From positions 292,043 through 315,316 of the forward strand of contig NW_003137828.1 of NCBI RefSeq assembly GCF_000003605.2: a DNA stretch of 23,274 nucleotides, written 5' to 3'. The DNA is from Saccoglossus kowalevskii. Its lineage: Eukaryota; Hemichordata; Enteropneusta; Harrimaniidae. Made by a program: the position numbers and the translations under genes. Under the pieces are notes generated by a model, which did not search any database, was not told where the DNA came from, and worked only from the letters and a program-made list of their open reading frames with translations. Below, piece by piece: positions 1 to 12,500 of this stretch (position 1 is the stretch's first letter; each line of letters opens with the position of its first letter).

Positions 1-1300
1 CTTGTCTCCTTTAAAGATTAAATATGACAGTGTTTTTTAGCGGGTTATTCAGTTCTGGACAGCGTGATGAACTAGTGAACTAGTTCATGAATATATCATA
101 GCGATCAAGTCGTTTGTACTGGTCCAGTGAATTCAGAGTTGTTTTCTCACGCCAGGACACAGTTGACCTCCTGCATCACTAGAACATTATCACGGCAATG
201 CGCACTAATTATTTTTAAGTGCATAAATATCATCGTACAGCGATCCCACCATAAATAATTGCACCAAACCATTAAAGTGGGCTTATCAGGCCATTATAGG
301 TCGTGCTTAAGGGGAGTCCTTGCCATTTGTGGTAATTCCTTTCTTACTTCATCATGAGTCTCTGTTTATCGCAAGTGTCAAACTAGGAACTGATAACGTC
401 ACTATTACGTAAACAAGACTACTCCACTTATCAGACAGTAAATACTTCCCCAAATTGTTTTCTGTTGACATCCCACTCCATATGTCATGTGTTTGCCCAA
501 ACCACATCATTGTTTTGTACACTGTTATATAAGCAAGATATTGGAGTATATTTGCTCACAGTGTGGTCTTATTAACGTTCCCTTGTATAGACATCAACGA
601 CGCAATGCATCCCAGAATGCATTCCTGTCTGTGTTCACACACATTGCACTCAATTACATGGTTACCTAAGGGGAAAAATGAAATTGATTCGCGTGCCTGC
701 ACATAATTGTTATGCAAGGATTTCAATTATTTAAATCATGATACAATTATTACACGAGAACACTGCTTGCAGTTTCAAAAGATTATTTATTATCAGTCGA
801 CCATGCATGTACAGGTATGCGAGGCCCCAACCTTTGTTGAAAATTACTGTCCGAGAAACAAATTTCTTAAAAACACATCCTTTAAAACTAATTTTCAAGT
901 GGAAGTGGTTTAAACATTTTTTTACACAACCATGATAAAATGAACCTATCATTGCTAGAACTGTATTTTACGTCATCTATTTTCAACGTTTTCTACTGAC
1001 ATTTAGTCTGTTTTCTTACCAATTATCGTTCAAAGCACATTGTATCAACACAGCTAAAATACGAGTTCTTTGATTCCTAAAAATGTCAAAAAAGACCCTT
1101 GGTCAGTGTAAATGTCAAAAAGGACCATTTTAAAACATAATTTATAGACCCCTTTGATGCCTCAGATACCCGTGTGTATGTTTTCACTCGTGATTCCCCC
1201 AGGGCACCAAGAAGACATTATCGAGACAACGTGTGTTTTAGCGATGCGACACGTGGGTGAAAGGGTACGGAACATCCGCTGTTATATGAATAACATCCGT

Positions 1301-1355
1301 AGCTTACGGGGTGTTGTTGGATAGTGATACTGAGCTGTCCACAACAAATGACGAT
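1301..1355 (+). repeat. Short dispersed direct repeat, copy 1
   Basis: About 52 nt here, including GGATAGTGATACTGAGCTGT and CAACAAATGACGAT, recurs at 2218-2271 with around five differences. It may be a fragment of a dispersed element whose ends cannot be defined. Confidence 0.7.
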
Positions 1356-2217
1356 AACAGTTACACGCCTTGTGGTGCGTTGAAAGCGCCGCGCTTAAAA
1401 CAGCCACTTTATCTGTCAACCTAGAGCATCTTCTCAGCGTTTGATAAAAAACGCGGCACTCCAAACGACAACACATTCCCGAAGTGACGGTGCACAGACC
1501 CATCTATTTGACATGGGGTTTTACTTTGTTAAGTGGTGAGGCAATGATTTAGTGTACGATACCGGAAAGGAATTCAGTCCTGCCAGCGACCTAGAGGGCA
1601 CAGAAACTAATCAAGTTCAAACCTGGAAAATGCGGTCCAGTTTTATTCATTGCTGTAAGGTATGTTTACTCTTGTCTCCATTACATAAAAAAAACTTTTT
1701 TTGCATATAAAAGAACATGTATAGAAAATACGAAAATATTTTATAATATTTTTTTTCTAATGAATATGTTTTTACATGCAGTGAAAATGTCGGAAAATGT
1801 TTTTTTTTTTTTTTTAAAAAAAAAAAAATTGGCATAACGTTTAGAAGTCTCCAATTATTTTGATTGCACGTTATTTGATATTTCTTTTTACAACAAACCG
1901 GTTTTGCGGCGAGCTTCACCAGACAAATCCTCATAGTAGTAACTGCACCCAAAAACCGTAAATAAAACGATAATAAAGTACCAGCTCAGGGCAAATTGAG
2001 TTGCTGTATTTTTGCCACCTTGGTATTGGTGCCTTCTTAATTAATATTCAATGCTTAATTTTCATGCCCGTATACCGTGTATACAGTTTTCGTTCTTCCT
2101 CCCTCAATTTAATAATTATAAAACAGCTCATCGGCTTTTTAGTTTTTCAATTGAACAGCAGTTCACAACTAAGACTGAGTACACAGAACTATTCTTTTTG
2201 AAATGCCATCAGAAGTT

Positions 2218-2271
2218 GAGCTACGGGGTGCTGTTGGATAGTGCTACTGAGCTGTCCGCAACAAATGACGA
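2218..2271 (+). repeat. Short dispersed direct repeat, copy 2
   Basis: This is the partner of 1301-1355 in the same orientation (GGATAGTGCTACTGAGCTGT, then CAACAAATGACGAT). Similarity stops at a T run just after it. Confidence 0.7.
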
Positions 2272-2987
2272 TTTTTTTTTGTTTCCATTGTTTTAATTTT
2301 AACTTTAAAACCCGTGAAATAATTTAAATTTGAAGGTATGACACAAGACAAGTAAATATATACTAGGACTGTTTCTCGTCAATGCGTGTATGGCTATTAC
2401 TAAGTCAGTAATTGTTTTTCTCTTTAATTTTCTGAACTCTTGTTGTAGTTTTTGTCCATGTACTATTCACTGTAATGCAGTATTCAGACGAAATTTATCG
2501 GTACGAACTATTTATACAAATGGCTCTATCGAATTTTTGAATATTAAATTATGTAATTGATGTTGTCCCAGCAAATGGGTACCTTAGAATTCAGTCGGTA
2601 TTTATATACTGTATGTTCACGACCGTTGAAGACAAATCAGTAGTATTGCGCCCTCTCGAGTCTAGAAAGTTTAAATGTGTCCATAGTATCACTGACGCAA
2701 ACGGGCTACATTTTAAATATACTTGCGGATGGTAGGAGAGTATTATATCGATGTGGGTGATTGCATGTGAGGTACTCTCTTTTTTCTTTGGTTTGTTTTG
2801 TTTTAAATATAATTTTATAAAATAGACATACTGAGCGGAGTGCAGCAGATAACTGAAAAACCGAGCGAGAGAGGGCGGTATACGATTATATGGCGTAAAC
2901 TTGTTTTTATTTTTATTTTCCAGTCAGCTCTGCAGGACATTGCACTTCTGATTGATGATCAAGTTGCTTTTTCATTTTGCATACAAT

Positions 2988-3111
2988 AGGCGGAGTAAGG
3001 AAAGGTCGGATAGAGAAGAAAAAAGAGGGAGGAAGGGGAGGAACTAAGGAAGGAAGGGATGGGAGGTAGGGAGAGGGAAGTGGAGAAGAAGCAGAAGGAA
3101 GAAAAGGGGGA
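2988..3111 (+). repeat. Polypurine tract with G-quadruplex motif
   Basis: The + strand is nearly all A/G over about 124 nt, with an uninterrupted 32-nt purine run at 3012-3043. Within it, 3056-3077 contains four GGG runs with loops of 2, 5 and 3 nt, satisfying the usual G3+N1-7 quadruplex rule. The open frame on the other strand here (Pro/Ser-rich) is a by-product of this composition. Confidence 0.8.
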
Positions 3112-4377
3112 CTGCTACTATACCCCTCGAAATAGAAAAAAGTAACCGTGATGTACCGTAACATTTGCTGCGTATGGGGCCATGTAACCGCCTAACAACT
3201 TGATTTAGAATCTAACGGGATGAACGAACACGTCTAACTTTTGTGTTTTGTGACGGACGGCATTTAGAGTATAAGAGTATTAATATTAGTGAAATGTTTT
3301 TCGAAATCATATTCACCGTATATAATGCATACATCGGTCGAAAATCCAAACCTCTCAAAACATGATAAGTATGTATTACAAATACTCGATTCTTGTTTTG
3401 CACAACATGTTGTGGAAGCATCTGTATGAACTTGCATGGGAACAAAATTCTTTGAACATTTATGAGTACACGTGCTACCCCTTTTTGAATGGTTTAACCT
3501 TAGTCTGTTTCAAGATAACATATTGTTTCCCGTTTACGACAATTAATGATTCCTAATTTTGTGAGCAAAACTTGGTTTGCGTGGTTTCGATCAGCGCTCA
3601 TTTGCCACAGAGTGGTTCTACAACCAACAGAAGTGTACACGCTACACGAAGTACCGGCCTAAGATTTAAGCTTATCCTATATGTTTGCATATCGGATAGA
3701 CCCAATTGCGTTCAAGCACGGAGGGGAACAGGACTAAGGAATGCCAATACTTATTAAGCTATACACAATCTTCAGTCATTTTAACTATGACTGCTCAGTA
3801 TAGTAGCTAGGAAGATATACATGTTAGTTCCACGGTTATAAAACAACACAGAAGCAAATTCAGAAAGTGCAGTATGTAGCCTGAGAATAACAGGAAAAAG
3901 CACAGTATCTATTTGTCAGTATTTTTTTTCTCGAGAACAGTCTTTCTATTTGTGCTCGCGTTGATTGTCATGTCGGAAATGACATACCGAAGTGAATATA
4001 GTCACTAATACATGTATAATAGTAAATCACAGAGGGACTGTGAGTAAATGTTTCAAATGAACATTGAATACAGCAATTTTCATTTCTGGGCGCTCAGCCC
4101 AAGCTCATCGTTCGCGCACTCTTCGTTAGCCCGTGCTAAGGCTCTGGTCTTAAAAACGGGCCAGATTAAATACATTTTTGGATTAATTTGAAAATCCATG
4201 TTAACGTATCACTTCAGAAAAAGCTAAAGAGTACTAATTGTGATTTCCATTAATTCGTGACAATCAATTATAGGCACCCATCTTACAACTACAGACATTT
4301 TTTTCACTACATGAAATCAAACTAAATGCGTTTTACCGTGTGTTGTCTGTTTGCTGTAAATTTCATAATATTATTGA

Positions 4378-4509
4378 TTAAAGGGCGGTGGTCGTGGGAC
4401 AGCGCCCATTCGAATTTCACGTAAACAAACAATGTACACGCGTTGTGTACGTCGCTATCACGAGTTCCAAATCGACTGAGAGCAAGGCGCGGCGATCACT
4501 GCCCTTTAA
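4378..4509. mobile_element. MITE-like element with TTAA ends and ~20-bp inverted repeats
   Basis: The left end TTAAAGGGCGGTGGTCGTGG matches the inverse of the right end (TTAAAGGGCAGTGATCGCCG) at 16 of 20 positions. The 132-bp element begins and ends with TTAA, the target duplicated by piggyBac-type transposons. It has no coding capacity. A small hairpin GTACAC-GCGTT-GTGTAC lies in the middle. Assignment to piggyBac rests only on the TTAA and is tentative. Confidence 0.55.
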
Positions 4510-4542
4510 AATTGGATAACTAGTCAACAAAATGATGCTCAC

Positions 4543-4575
<33 letters not shown>

Positions 4576-6205
4576 AAAAATTTATATATTTGTTTTTCTT
4601 TTTCTCTGTCGCTACCCTAAAAGGTGAGAAAATATTTTTCTTAAAAACAAATTAAAGGTTTGAAATCGGGACGGGAGTGGACTTACATCTATACATATCC
4701 AGAACGTTTAGTTTACACTTTCTTTTCGGTATATTTCAGCAACCGACTTTTCTATCCACCATCAGTGGGGGCTTTATAGTTTGTTTCACTTTTTTGCTCA
4801 CCATTTACTCGGATTTTTGTGTCTGTTCTAGTCTCGGTGAGCAACATTTTACTGGCCCTTTATTTACCATATTATTTGTTTTGCTTTCCGGGCTATAAAC
4901 AAAGCTAAACATGCGAATATATAGGAATAATACAATAACCTTATTAACGAGTCACGTGACTAAGAGTGGTATGGCAAATATACCACACAATTTTAAAATA
5001 CTGGAAATAAAAATGCTTATTATTAATATAAATAATTATGTTAAGAGACTTTCAACACAGAATAAGGCATTTTTCCTTTTTGTATTTTATACTGTGATCC
5101 ATGGATCACGGTTGTATCGTTTTTCTTTTGTCTACGGAGCAAGTTGCACCCTATCCAGAGGGACTGTGATTGTTCATACTGAAGTTGGCGCACCCCTTTG
5201 TGTCCCGGGGTCGAAACCTGTCAGCATCTAACGGACCACACCTTCGTATTGACGGGTCAAAACCACTCATAACCTAACGAACTACACAATTTTATTGTTT
5301 TCCCAGCATAATCATGGACAATCAAGTAATTAATTGTGCCGCCATTAATTAATTAATTAGATAATTGACACAATACTGAATCAGGGACATTACAACATAT
5401 GGCCACTAGCATTAAGCATGACGTCACGGTAAGTATGACGGGTATATTACTCGATTGGTCATTTAAAATCTGATCATATCCCAAATCACTTTCCCCCTCA
5501 AGCAAATAATTCTTAAAAACGTGCCCTTTTACCATATCTCAAACCTTCGTAATTCCGCCAGATTTGCACGAATGGTATATAATTTAAACAACTGCCATCA
5601 AGACATGCACATTTCCCAGAAATATCCACCCTTCATACATATATATATAAAAATAATCTCTTATAATAAACATATTCCCTTCTCCTCAAAATAATGCAAA
5701 TGAAATATCCGTCAACGATGGAATCCATATTCCAATTACTGCGGTTATTTTACATCCACCTGTATCCCATCACACGGGGATGTATGAATATAACAGAACC
5801 GGGCGATGTACAACGGGGTTTGGCCGTTTTGATTTGTATCCATATTTGCCGGATGATGTAATACCAATGCGGAATATATTTGACAAAAAATATATATATT
5901 CAAAAGTTGCACATGTACCTGGTGTACATTATTTATTACCGATAAATATCCATATTAAAAGAAAGGTGGTCCGGTCCACGTGGCTATGAAGAATAGGATA
6001 TAATCAGAAAAAAATGTAAAATCAAAAGGCGAATTATCATAATTTAACTGAGGGTGTGCAAGCCGGGCTACTGTACCTACTATACTTATTTAATTTGTGC
6101 TTTCATGTAAAACTTATCTGCAATATTATGCATGTTGTGATTTTAAATTGCTTATACTTTTGATTATTTATATTTCATTGATATACTAAATTTGGGAATT
6201 ATATT

Positions 6206-6226
6206 GCCAAATCGGCGTAATTTGGC
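6206..6226. promoter_or_regulatory. Dyad GCCAAAT-N7-ATTTGGC in the proximal promoter
   Basis: A perfect 7-bp inverted repeat with a CpG-containing 7-bp spacer (CGGCGTA) lies about 140 bp before the start codon and about 75 bp before the proposed transcription start. The arrangement suits a dimeric transcription factor (NF-I half-sites are TTGGC), but binding is inferred from position and symmetry only. Confidence 0.3.
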
Positions 6227-6266
6227 CCTCCCCTACAAATGAATATTGGAACAGTCCGACCCGCGC

Positions 6267-6303
6267 ATAAAAATGCACAATCATCTCGTGGGTTTCTCAG
6301 TTC
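6267..6303 (+). promoter_or_regulatory. Candidate TATA/Inr core promoter of TXNDC5
   Basis: ATAAAAA at 6267-6273 is TATA-like, and TCAGTTC at 6297-6303 matches the initiator consensus. Taking A6299 as +1, the TATA-like box starts at -32, the expected spacing. This predicts a 51-nt 5' leader before ATG 6350 and excludes the in-frame ATG at 6239. No transcript evidence is available. Confidence 0.4.
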
Positions 6304-6349
6304 GTCCTGGAGGAAAGAAACAACCAACCCCTACCGCTTTCTTTTCAAC

Positions 6350-6528
6350 ATGGCAGCCATGGTGCAGAGTGGTGTGTTTCGTCGCTTAGTCCAAATAGCA
6401 CTGTGTTTTCTGTTTATTTCGATATCTCTTGTCAAACCTGACGACGAACAGAAATATGTTCTCGACGCTGAAATGTTTGCGAAGGCTGTGAAAGATAAGG
6501 CTCATTTCATCATGTTTTTCGCACCGTG
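6350..6528 (+). CDS. TXNDC5: TXNDC5 exon 1: signal peptide and start of thioredoxin domain 1
   Basis: This exon encodes residues 1-59 and two bases of the Trp60 codon (phase 2). The ATG at 6350 has A at -3 and G at +4. A second in-frame ATG at 6359 sits in GCAGCCATGG, an even better Kozak context, so either could start the protein. Both put [18 protein letters not shown] near the N-terminus as a signal peptide. The frame is also open upstream to an ATG at 6239, which would add 37 polar residues and bury the signal peptide; that start is unlikely and lies upstream of the proposed transcription start. The exon ends FFAPW, running into the CGHC in exon 2. The donor is GTAAGT. Confidence 0.9.
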
Positions 6529-9500
6529 GTAAGTAGAGTTACCTGTACGCCTACAGCTCTAGTAGTGCCTGGTATTTTGGTCTCCAAAAGTTTTTGTACA
6601 ACCAATATTTTGTCAACATTCCGTCTTTTATATTGTATTATCAACTACGTTGTTGTTTGATGCTAACGTGAAGAAATAATTTTTTTTCTGTTTGAAAAAT
6701 CTGGCCTTTTTAATACCTGCAGTTTTCTTGAAAACTGCTAGCACAGTCGACTTGAACGGTTGTTTTGTTAGGGCCAGGTACGGTGAATAGTCGAATGCAA
6801 CGTGGCATTCGAACATTGGTTGCTGGTTACTACAAGTTTCCATTTGTATTGAATACATAGTCATTTCAAAGTGTGGACATTTGTACTATACTAGAGTCAA
6901 CATTTAAATCGGTACCTCCTAATGGTTCAAACAACGTAATGGCAACATAATTGTCCTTGTTAGGTCTGGACGCTTTCGATTAACAGTGTCAAACTGTGTA
7001 TCGCCTATTCACTTCGAACAGTTGTTGAGAAAAATAAACATAAGCCCATTCTGTTTTGTATGTTTTCCAGTATTTTTAAATTGTATTTAAATTAATCCAA
7101 TCATTTAGCTTTGCCTTGTGCCGAGTTACATACCATATGGTAGGTTACATAGCTTTGTTAGAACTCCCTGATATTGTGGCATGTCTACTGCACAATTAAA
7201 TTTAACAGTCCTAATTTGGGTTTGTAGCTCACAAATAATATATAATGAAAAGAAAACATGATCACACACAAATGTGCATTTGGATGGATGGAGTTGCGTG
7301 TGAAGAGATTTAAATCCAGCATCGATGACTGCATTGTTATTGACCTTACCTGTAGTTTTCCAAAATACCAAAGTGCAAAAGATTATATTATAGTAATTTT
7401 GTTCTTCTTTGGTAGCTAACCTACTGTAAAATACTTTACTTTCGCTTGGAATTTATTTTCGCTATTTTCGCTGAAGGGATGATTCAGTGAAAATAGAATC
7501 CAGCGAATATATTTCACATTAAACTCATCAAAAATCAGTAAAAATAAATTCCATACAAAATGCCCAAAAAGCCCTTTCAGCGAGAATAAAGTATTCCACA
7601 GTATTTTAATAAAAAAAGGAAACAACATATTTTCAAAAAAGGCAGAGTGGTGGAGGAGGTAAGGAAAACTTGATATTTTTTCTAAATATCTTTGCAGAAA
7701 AAAAATCAAAACAATAAATAAAATTGATCCATGCTGATTATGCATGAACTAGTAGTTTTTGGTACAAATCTGCAAAATAAATAGCTAATTTGCTTACTAT
7801 GTAAATAATTGCAGAACTGTTTTAATCAATTTATTGTAATTGCTGATTATCGTAAAAGTGAAACTTTTCAGTTTTTAATTTGTTTATTTAGTAACGCTGA
7901 TTAGCCTATTCTGCACTATATTACATCCAATTCTTAGAACTCATTGTTTTACTATTACCGGGTAAATATATTCACAGTTGCTATGCACACAAATTAGTGA
8001 GAATGTTACATCAAGTCAATAGTGCACATTTTTAGTCTATAATTACTATAAGTTAATACTACCAGTACATGTATGAATTCAGATTTACATTCATTGCAAA
8101 TATTACTCATAAAATATTTTTCCTTATGATATATCAAAATTGTAGAAAAGTAGATTTATCCCTGTAGTGCAATAATACCTATAACACATTGAAAACTGCT
8201 GTACTAAAAAGGGTGTGGTTTATATTCTTATTTGGTAACTTGTACAAAGCTAAGAATAAATGACAATTATGTTTATCAAAACAAGTGGAAACATGCCTTT
8301 TAATATAACAGTTTTGAATACATGTGTTCCTGTGCCTTTTTACTGTATTACAAAGAGTGTGTGAATGGGTTCTTTTGGTCACCTACCTAAGCTTTGAATA
8401 AAACATTTTCAGTGAGTACTTTAACCAAGTAAAATTGAATATAAAAAAAAAAATAGTGAGACAGATTTCAACTCATGAAAACTGGAAATCCAGTTACATT
8501 TATGTTTTTAATGTTATGAACTAAAAACAATTGAAAGTAGTACTGTAAAAAAATTTATTTTAGCTGAAATTAATTTTCACTGAAAAAAATTTGTGGACAT
8601 TTTGTGTGGAATATATTTTCACTAATTTTTGGCAAGTTGAATGTAAAATATTGGAATAACTGTATATTCGCTGGATTTTATTTACACTGAATCATTCCTT
8701 CAGCAATAGTAGCGAAAATTAATTCCAAGCGAAAATAAAGTATTTTACACTATATATTTGTACCTGTGTGGTACATTGGCGTACAGAGGGTGTGAAGTTT
8801 TATAACTCTACTGACTGCTCATAGCATGTGCTATTATGTTGGGGGAGAAGTGCTCTATTCCATGGGATAACAAAAACTGCTTTTCTCGATACGCTTTAAA
8901 AAACAGTAAACTATTTTCACATGATTTCATTCCCTGTAAGATCTCTAATTGAGTTCTTTAATCTAATGAATAATTGTTATTCTTGGACTTTTTGAATACT
9001 TAGTGAAGCTTACTGAATTGTTATAATCCGACAGTATTATTGAGTTTCACTGCAACCATATTGGTGAATAGGAGCAATTAATATATTCAGTGGATGAGTA
9101 TTTCAGATTATGTAGTTATTAAAAATATGCTAACGTACGTCCAGCTTTGCTAAACCCTTGTTGGATTTACACAGCCTCGGGTTTTGTTAATAATCTGCAG
9201 TTCTTGCATGAAAATAAGTTCTCAAATTTTTATTTCTACATTTTTTTGTGCTAGGATTCTGGATCTTTCAAAACAAATTTTCTCTTTCAAAATTTTAGTC
9301 TAGTATTTTGCATATTTAAATTTATTGTTTAACAAGTTTTGTTAATTTTGAACCAAAAGTACATAATTTTGTAATTTTGTTACTATTCAGTAAGTATTGG
9401 TGTATATTGAGAAAATATGAAAAAAAAGCTATGCGAGATGTTTGTAAAATTTGACAAGTTGATTTTGCTTTTTAAATTAATAAACTTGTGTATTGCCCTA

Positions 9501-12500
9501 TCACATAGAATTTATGCTCTTTCTAGGCACGCTACTTCACAAGATATTCCAATTAATATGATTAAAAATCGACTTCAGCATAAAGTGCTTAACCATTCAA
9601 AAAATAAACCAGCATTTTTTCTAGAGAGAAATTATGTTTAAAATTAATGACGAAATTATAGAAATGTACATTAGAAAATTTGATGCAAAATTTTGCATCA
9701 AAATTCTGTGTTGAAAAAATGACATTAAAAACGATTACTTTTGTAACTCAACCTTGCATTCTTTCAATACATTCGCAATAAATTAAAAAAAATTGTATAC
9801 ACAAGGCCATGCAAAAATTATATTCATTTATTAATTATTATATCTCAATTTTTCATGTTTATTGTGTAGCCAGGTTTCAATTTCCCAGTCAATCATTATA
9901 GTGCAACTAATTTAAATATATAAATTGAATCAGAGATGGTGGTAATACATATGGTCGATTCTAATTACATTGTGTTATTAAGCCCTGCCTCCCTACCACA
10001 GACTTGCATAATTACAAGAGACGTATGTACATGTGCGTTTTAGGCATACATGTAGCTGCATTAATAACTGTTGTACAGTATGGAAACACATGGGTGTTTT
10101 TTGACCATATGGTGTACAAGATGAGCATTTCCTGAAGGCTTACCCCAAGGCACTATTTGGGTATTTCATTTCCAAATTATGCTAGTTTTGTTTCTGGTAG
10201 ATCACACCAAGTCTGACTAGTTTGATGATCAAGTAATATTTGACAATAATTAATTAAAAAAGCCTTTATAAAAAAAATAATTACATGTAAATAAAGTCAT
10301 CATAAAAAAAATAATGAATAGCTTGGTTTTCACTGTGTTCGCAGGACTGTGTTGATATTAATAACTGCACATTAATTCCGATTGATGAATGAAAAAAATG
10401 CAACAGCCAGTGTAGGTCATTTCTTGTATTCTATTCAAGGCTTGTTGACCAGTAAAATTATGAATATTAAAAACAAGTTTTACATTGGTCTCCAATTTAC
10501 CACAGTAATTATCAGGATAAAAAAAATTAGAAAAACAGTGTGAAATAATACACTGACGGGTAAATTGAGGGAAAATAATTCCCATTATCACGCCTTTGGC
10601 AGTTTAGTATTAAGCTGACCACCATATGGAGGAATCAGAATTATCTAAATCTGAATGAAGATCCGCTTAAATGACAGCCTCCAGTGTACTATATGCATGC
10701 CAAACGTGTACTGTCACAAAGATACTTGACAAAAATGAATAAATGCATTTAAAAAAAAAAATGCAAATGAAAATAGGGGGAGAATATCAACGCCATTTTG
10801 AATTTTTTAACGTACAATGTTTCTGCTTACTACCACCACATACTAGTATCTTATAAAAGAAATGATGCAGGTTAGTTGCGCCGCCACAGTTAAAATAGAG
10901 AAATGTTCAGCCAATCATATTGCTTCTTCTATCTAGGATAGGGAATTATATTTTGTTTTCCATGTATGATAGATCACTAGAATGCCCTCCTTACTCAGTT
11001 TCAGGTTGATTATGGTTAGGCTGAAAAAAATCAATATATTAGTAGTCAGAAATGGCTTTATTTTAGTTTTCTTCCTTTTTTTTGCCCCAATGGACCAACT
11101 TTTAACAAGTATTTTATATAACAGTCCTGTCTTTAATACAGATTTGAGATTATGAAAAAATTACCACCAATTGCAAGTTAGTCGTAACAGTTTTCTTACA
11201 GTGATGTTCCGGAAAACCACTACATCAAATTAAGTAAATGAACCAAAATTATTTCTGTGGATGGAGAATTTCCATGAAAATAAAATAGGCTTGCATGTAG
11301 CCATGGTGGATTATACTACATTGTTTTTTTTGGCCAATTATCAACCTGTTAAATCACTTGGAAAATGGGAAAAATTATTTTGCATTATGACATTTTCAGC
11401 TAGATTCGTGTACGCTTTTCAAAATAAAAATATGTATCTTCAATAATTTTTTCTAAATGTATTTGAAAATGGAAAAACTGTCTATTGAATAACATTGTTA
11501 GACTAGGCCCCCAGAGATGAGAGAACAAACATGTTTGATTTGTTGAACTAAAAACTTACTGGTAACTGCATTACAATATAAAAGAAAAGTGCATTTTTAA
11601 ATCAGAATTCAACGATCTGCATGCTAAAACTGAAATCATGTGTAAATATTGATACACAAATGTATTTTGTATGTTCACAAATACAACCATTTGTCCTTAC
11701 TATTGTTCCTGGATGAATACAGGAACCAGACAGGTGGTTAACAAGCAGTGGCATAGAAACCAAAGGAGGCATTCTGAATAAAACTCGTATTTATGATTTT
11801 TGAAATCAAAAATAGAATGAGGTCAAAAACAATTGCTGGTACATCTATATCAATACTATTTCATCCTAGTACAATAATAGAAAAATTCGCGTTTTCATGC
11901 ATATGTACTATTGTTGTCAATTACCAGTGAGGATTCTTGTGGCTGTTTTGAATGAAATTGAATTAACAATTAATGTTTTTATTGTGTTCCAGGTGCGGTC
12001 ATTGCAAACGACTACAGCCAACATGGAATGAACTTGCTGAAAAGTACAACAATAATGAAGATAGTGAAGTTAATTTGGGCAAGGTATGTACATGCACTTA
12101 ACAAAATCACCAAAACAGTTTACAATGCTGAAATGTCTTGACTGCGAGTGCCTATTTTTACAATAATGCCAGTTTCAAATGTTCAAACGATTAAAAGGAT
12201 GGTTTGAATCCAAATCTGATAGTACCCCATAAAATCTGTATTAGTAGCCACATCCCTAATAGAAGTCGCACCAATTTATTTTGAATAATAGAGAACCAAA
12301 GATTCATCATTATGTGTAGGTGCTCTAATAGAAGCCACATCCCCTCTATTGCATTGTACCATTTTAATAGAAGCCGCGGCTTCTAATACAGATTCTACAG
12401 TAGTTTATATGTTAGTACTTGTAAATTGCATAAACTCTATAATACTTTTACTGTTCTCTCAAGATTTTTCTGGCCAATGGCATTTCTGTTTGAGATCATA

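Larger units (their letters stand above)
1..6190. other. 5' flank, no recognisable gene
   Basis: I find no exon, RNA gene or recognisable protein similarity here on either strand. Open frames are short (at most about 106 codons), AT-biased and without family motifs. The stretch holds homopolymer runs (T16A13 at 1800-1828, A30 at 4544-4573), a polypurine tract, a TTAA-bounded inverted-repeat element and a few short duplicated segments, listed separately. It may be intergenic DNA or an intron of a gene outside the window. Confidence 0.6.
6529..11992 (+). other. TXNDC5 intron 1 (5464 bp)
   Basis: A very AT-rich intron with GTAAGT donor and TTCCAG acceptor splits the Trp codon before the first CGHC. 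Apart from the inverted pair of MITE-like elements at 7422-7603 and 8541-8752 and a 24-bp perfect palindrome at 9679-9702, I see nothing in it: no ORF with family motifs and no RNA gene. Confidence 0.85.

Noticed and set aside
4950..5109. Palindromes AGTCACGTGACT (4950-4961) and GTGATCCATGGATCAC (5094-5109)
   Set aside because: Each is perfect but isolated, 1.2 kb or more from the promoter, with no paired element; an E-box/CLEAR-like role cannot be supported.
5194..5225. tRNA-like B box (GGGTCGAAACC)
   Set aside because: No matching A box or cloverleaf could be built around it; a second, weaker copy 45 bp later suggests a small local repeat.
4677..5231. Two hydrophobic or AT-biased open frames of 73 and 106 codons
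   Set aside because: No motif, no splice-site context and no conserved features; composition fits translated AT-rich non-coding DNA.
6239..6349. In-frame upstream ATG that would lengthen TXNDC5 by 37 residues
   Set aside because: It would place a polar stretch before the signal peptide, has weaker context, and lies upstream of the proposed start of transcription.
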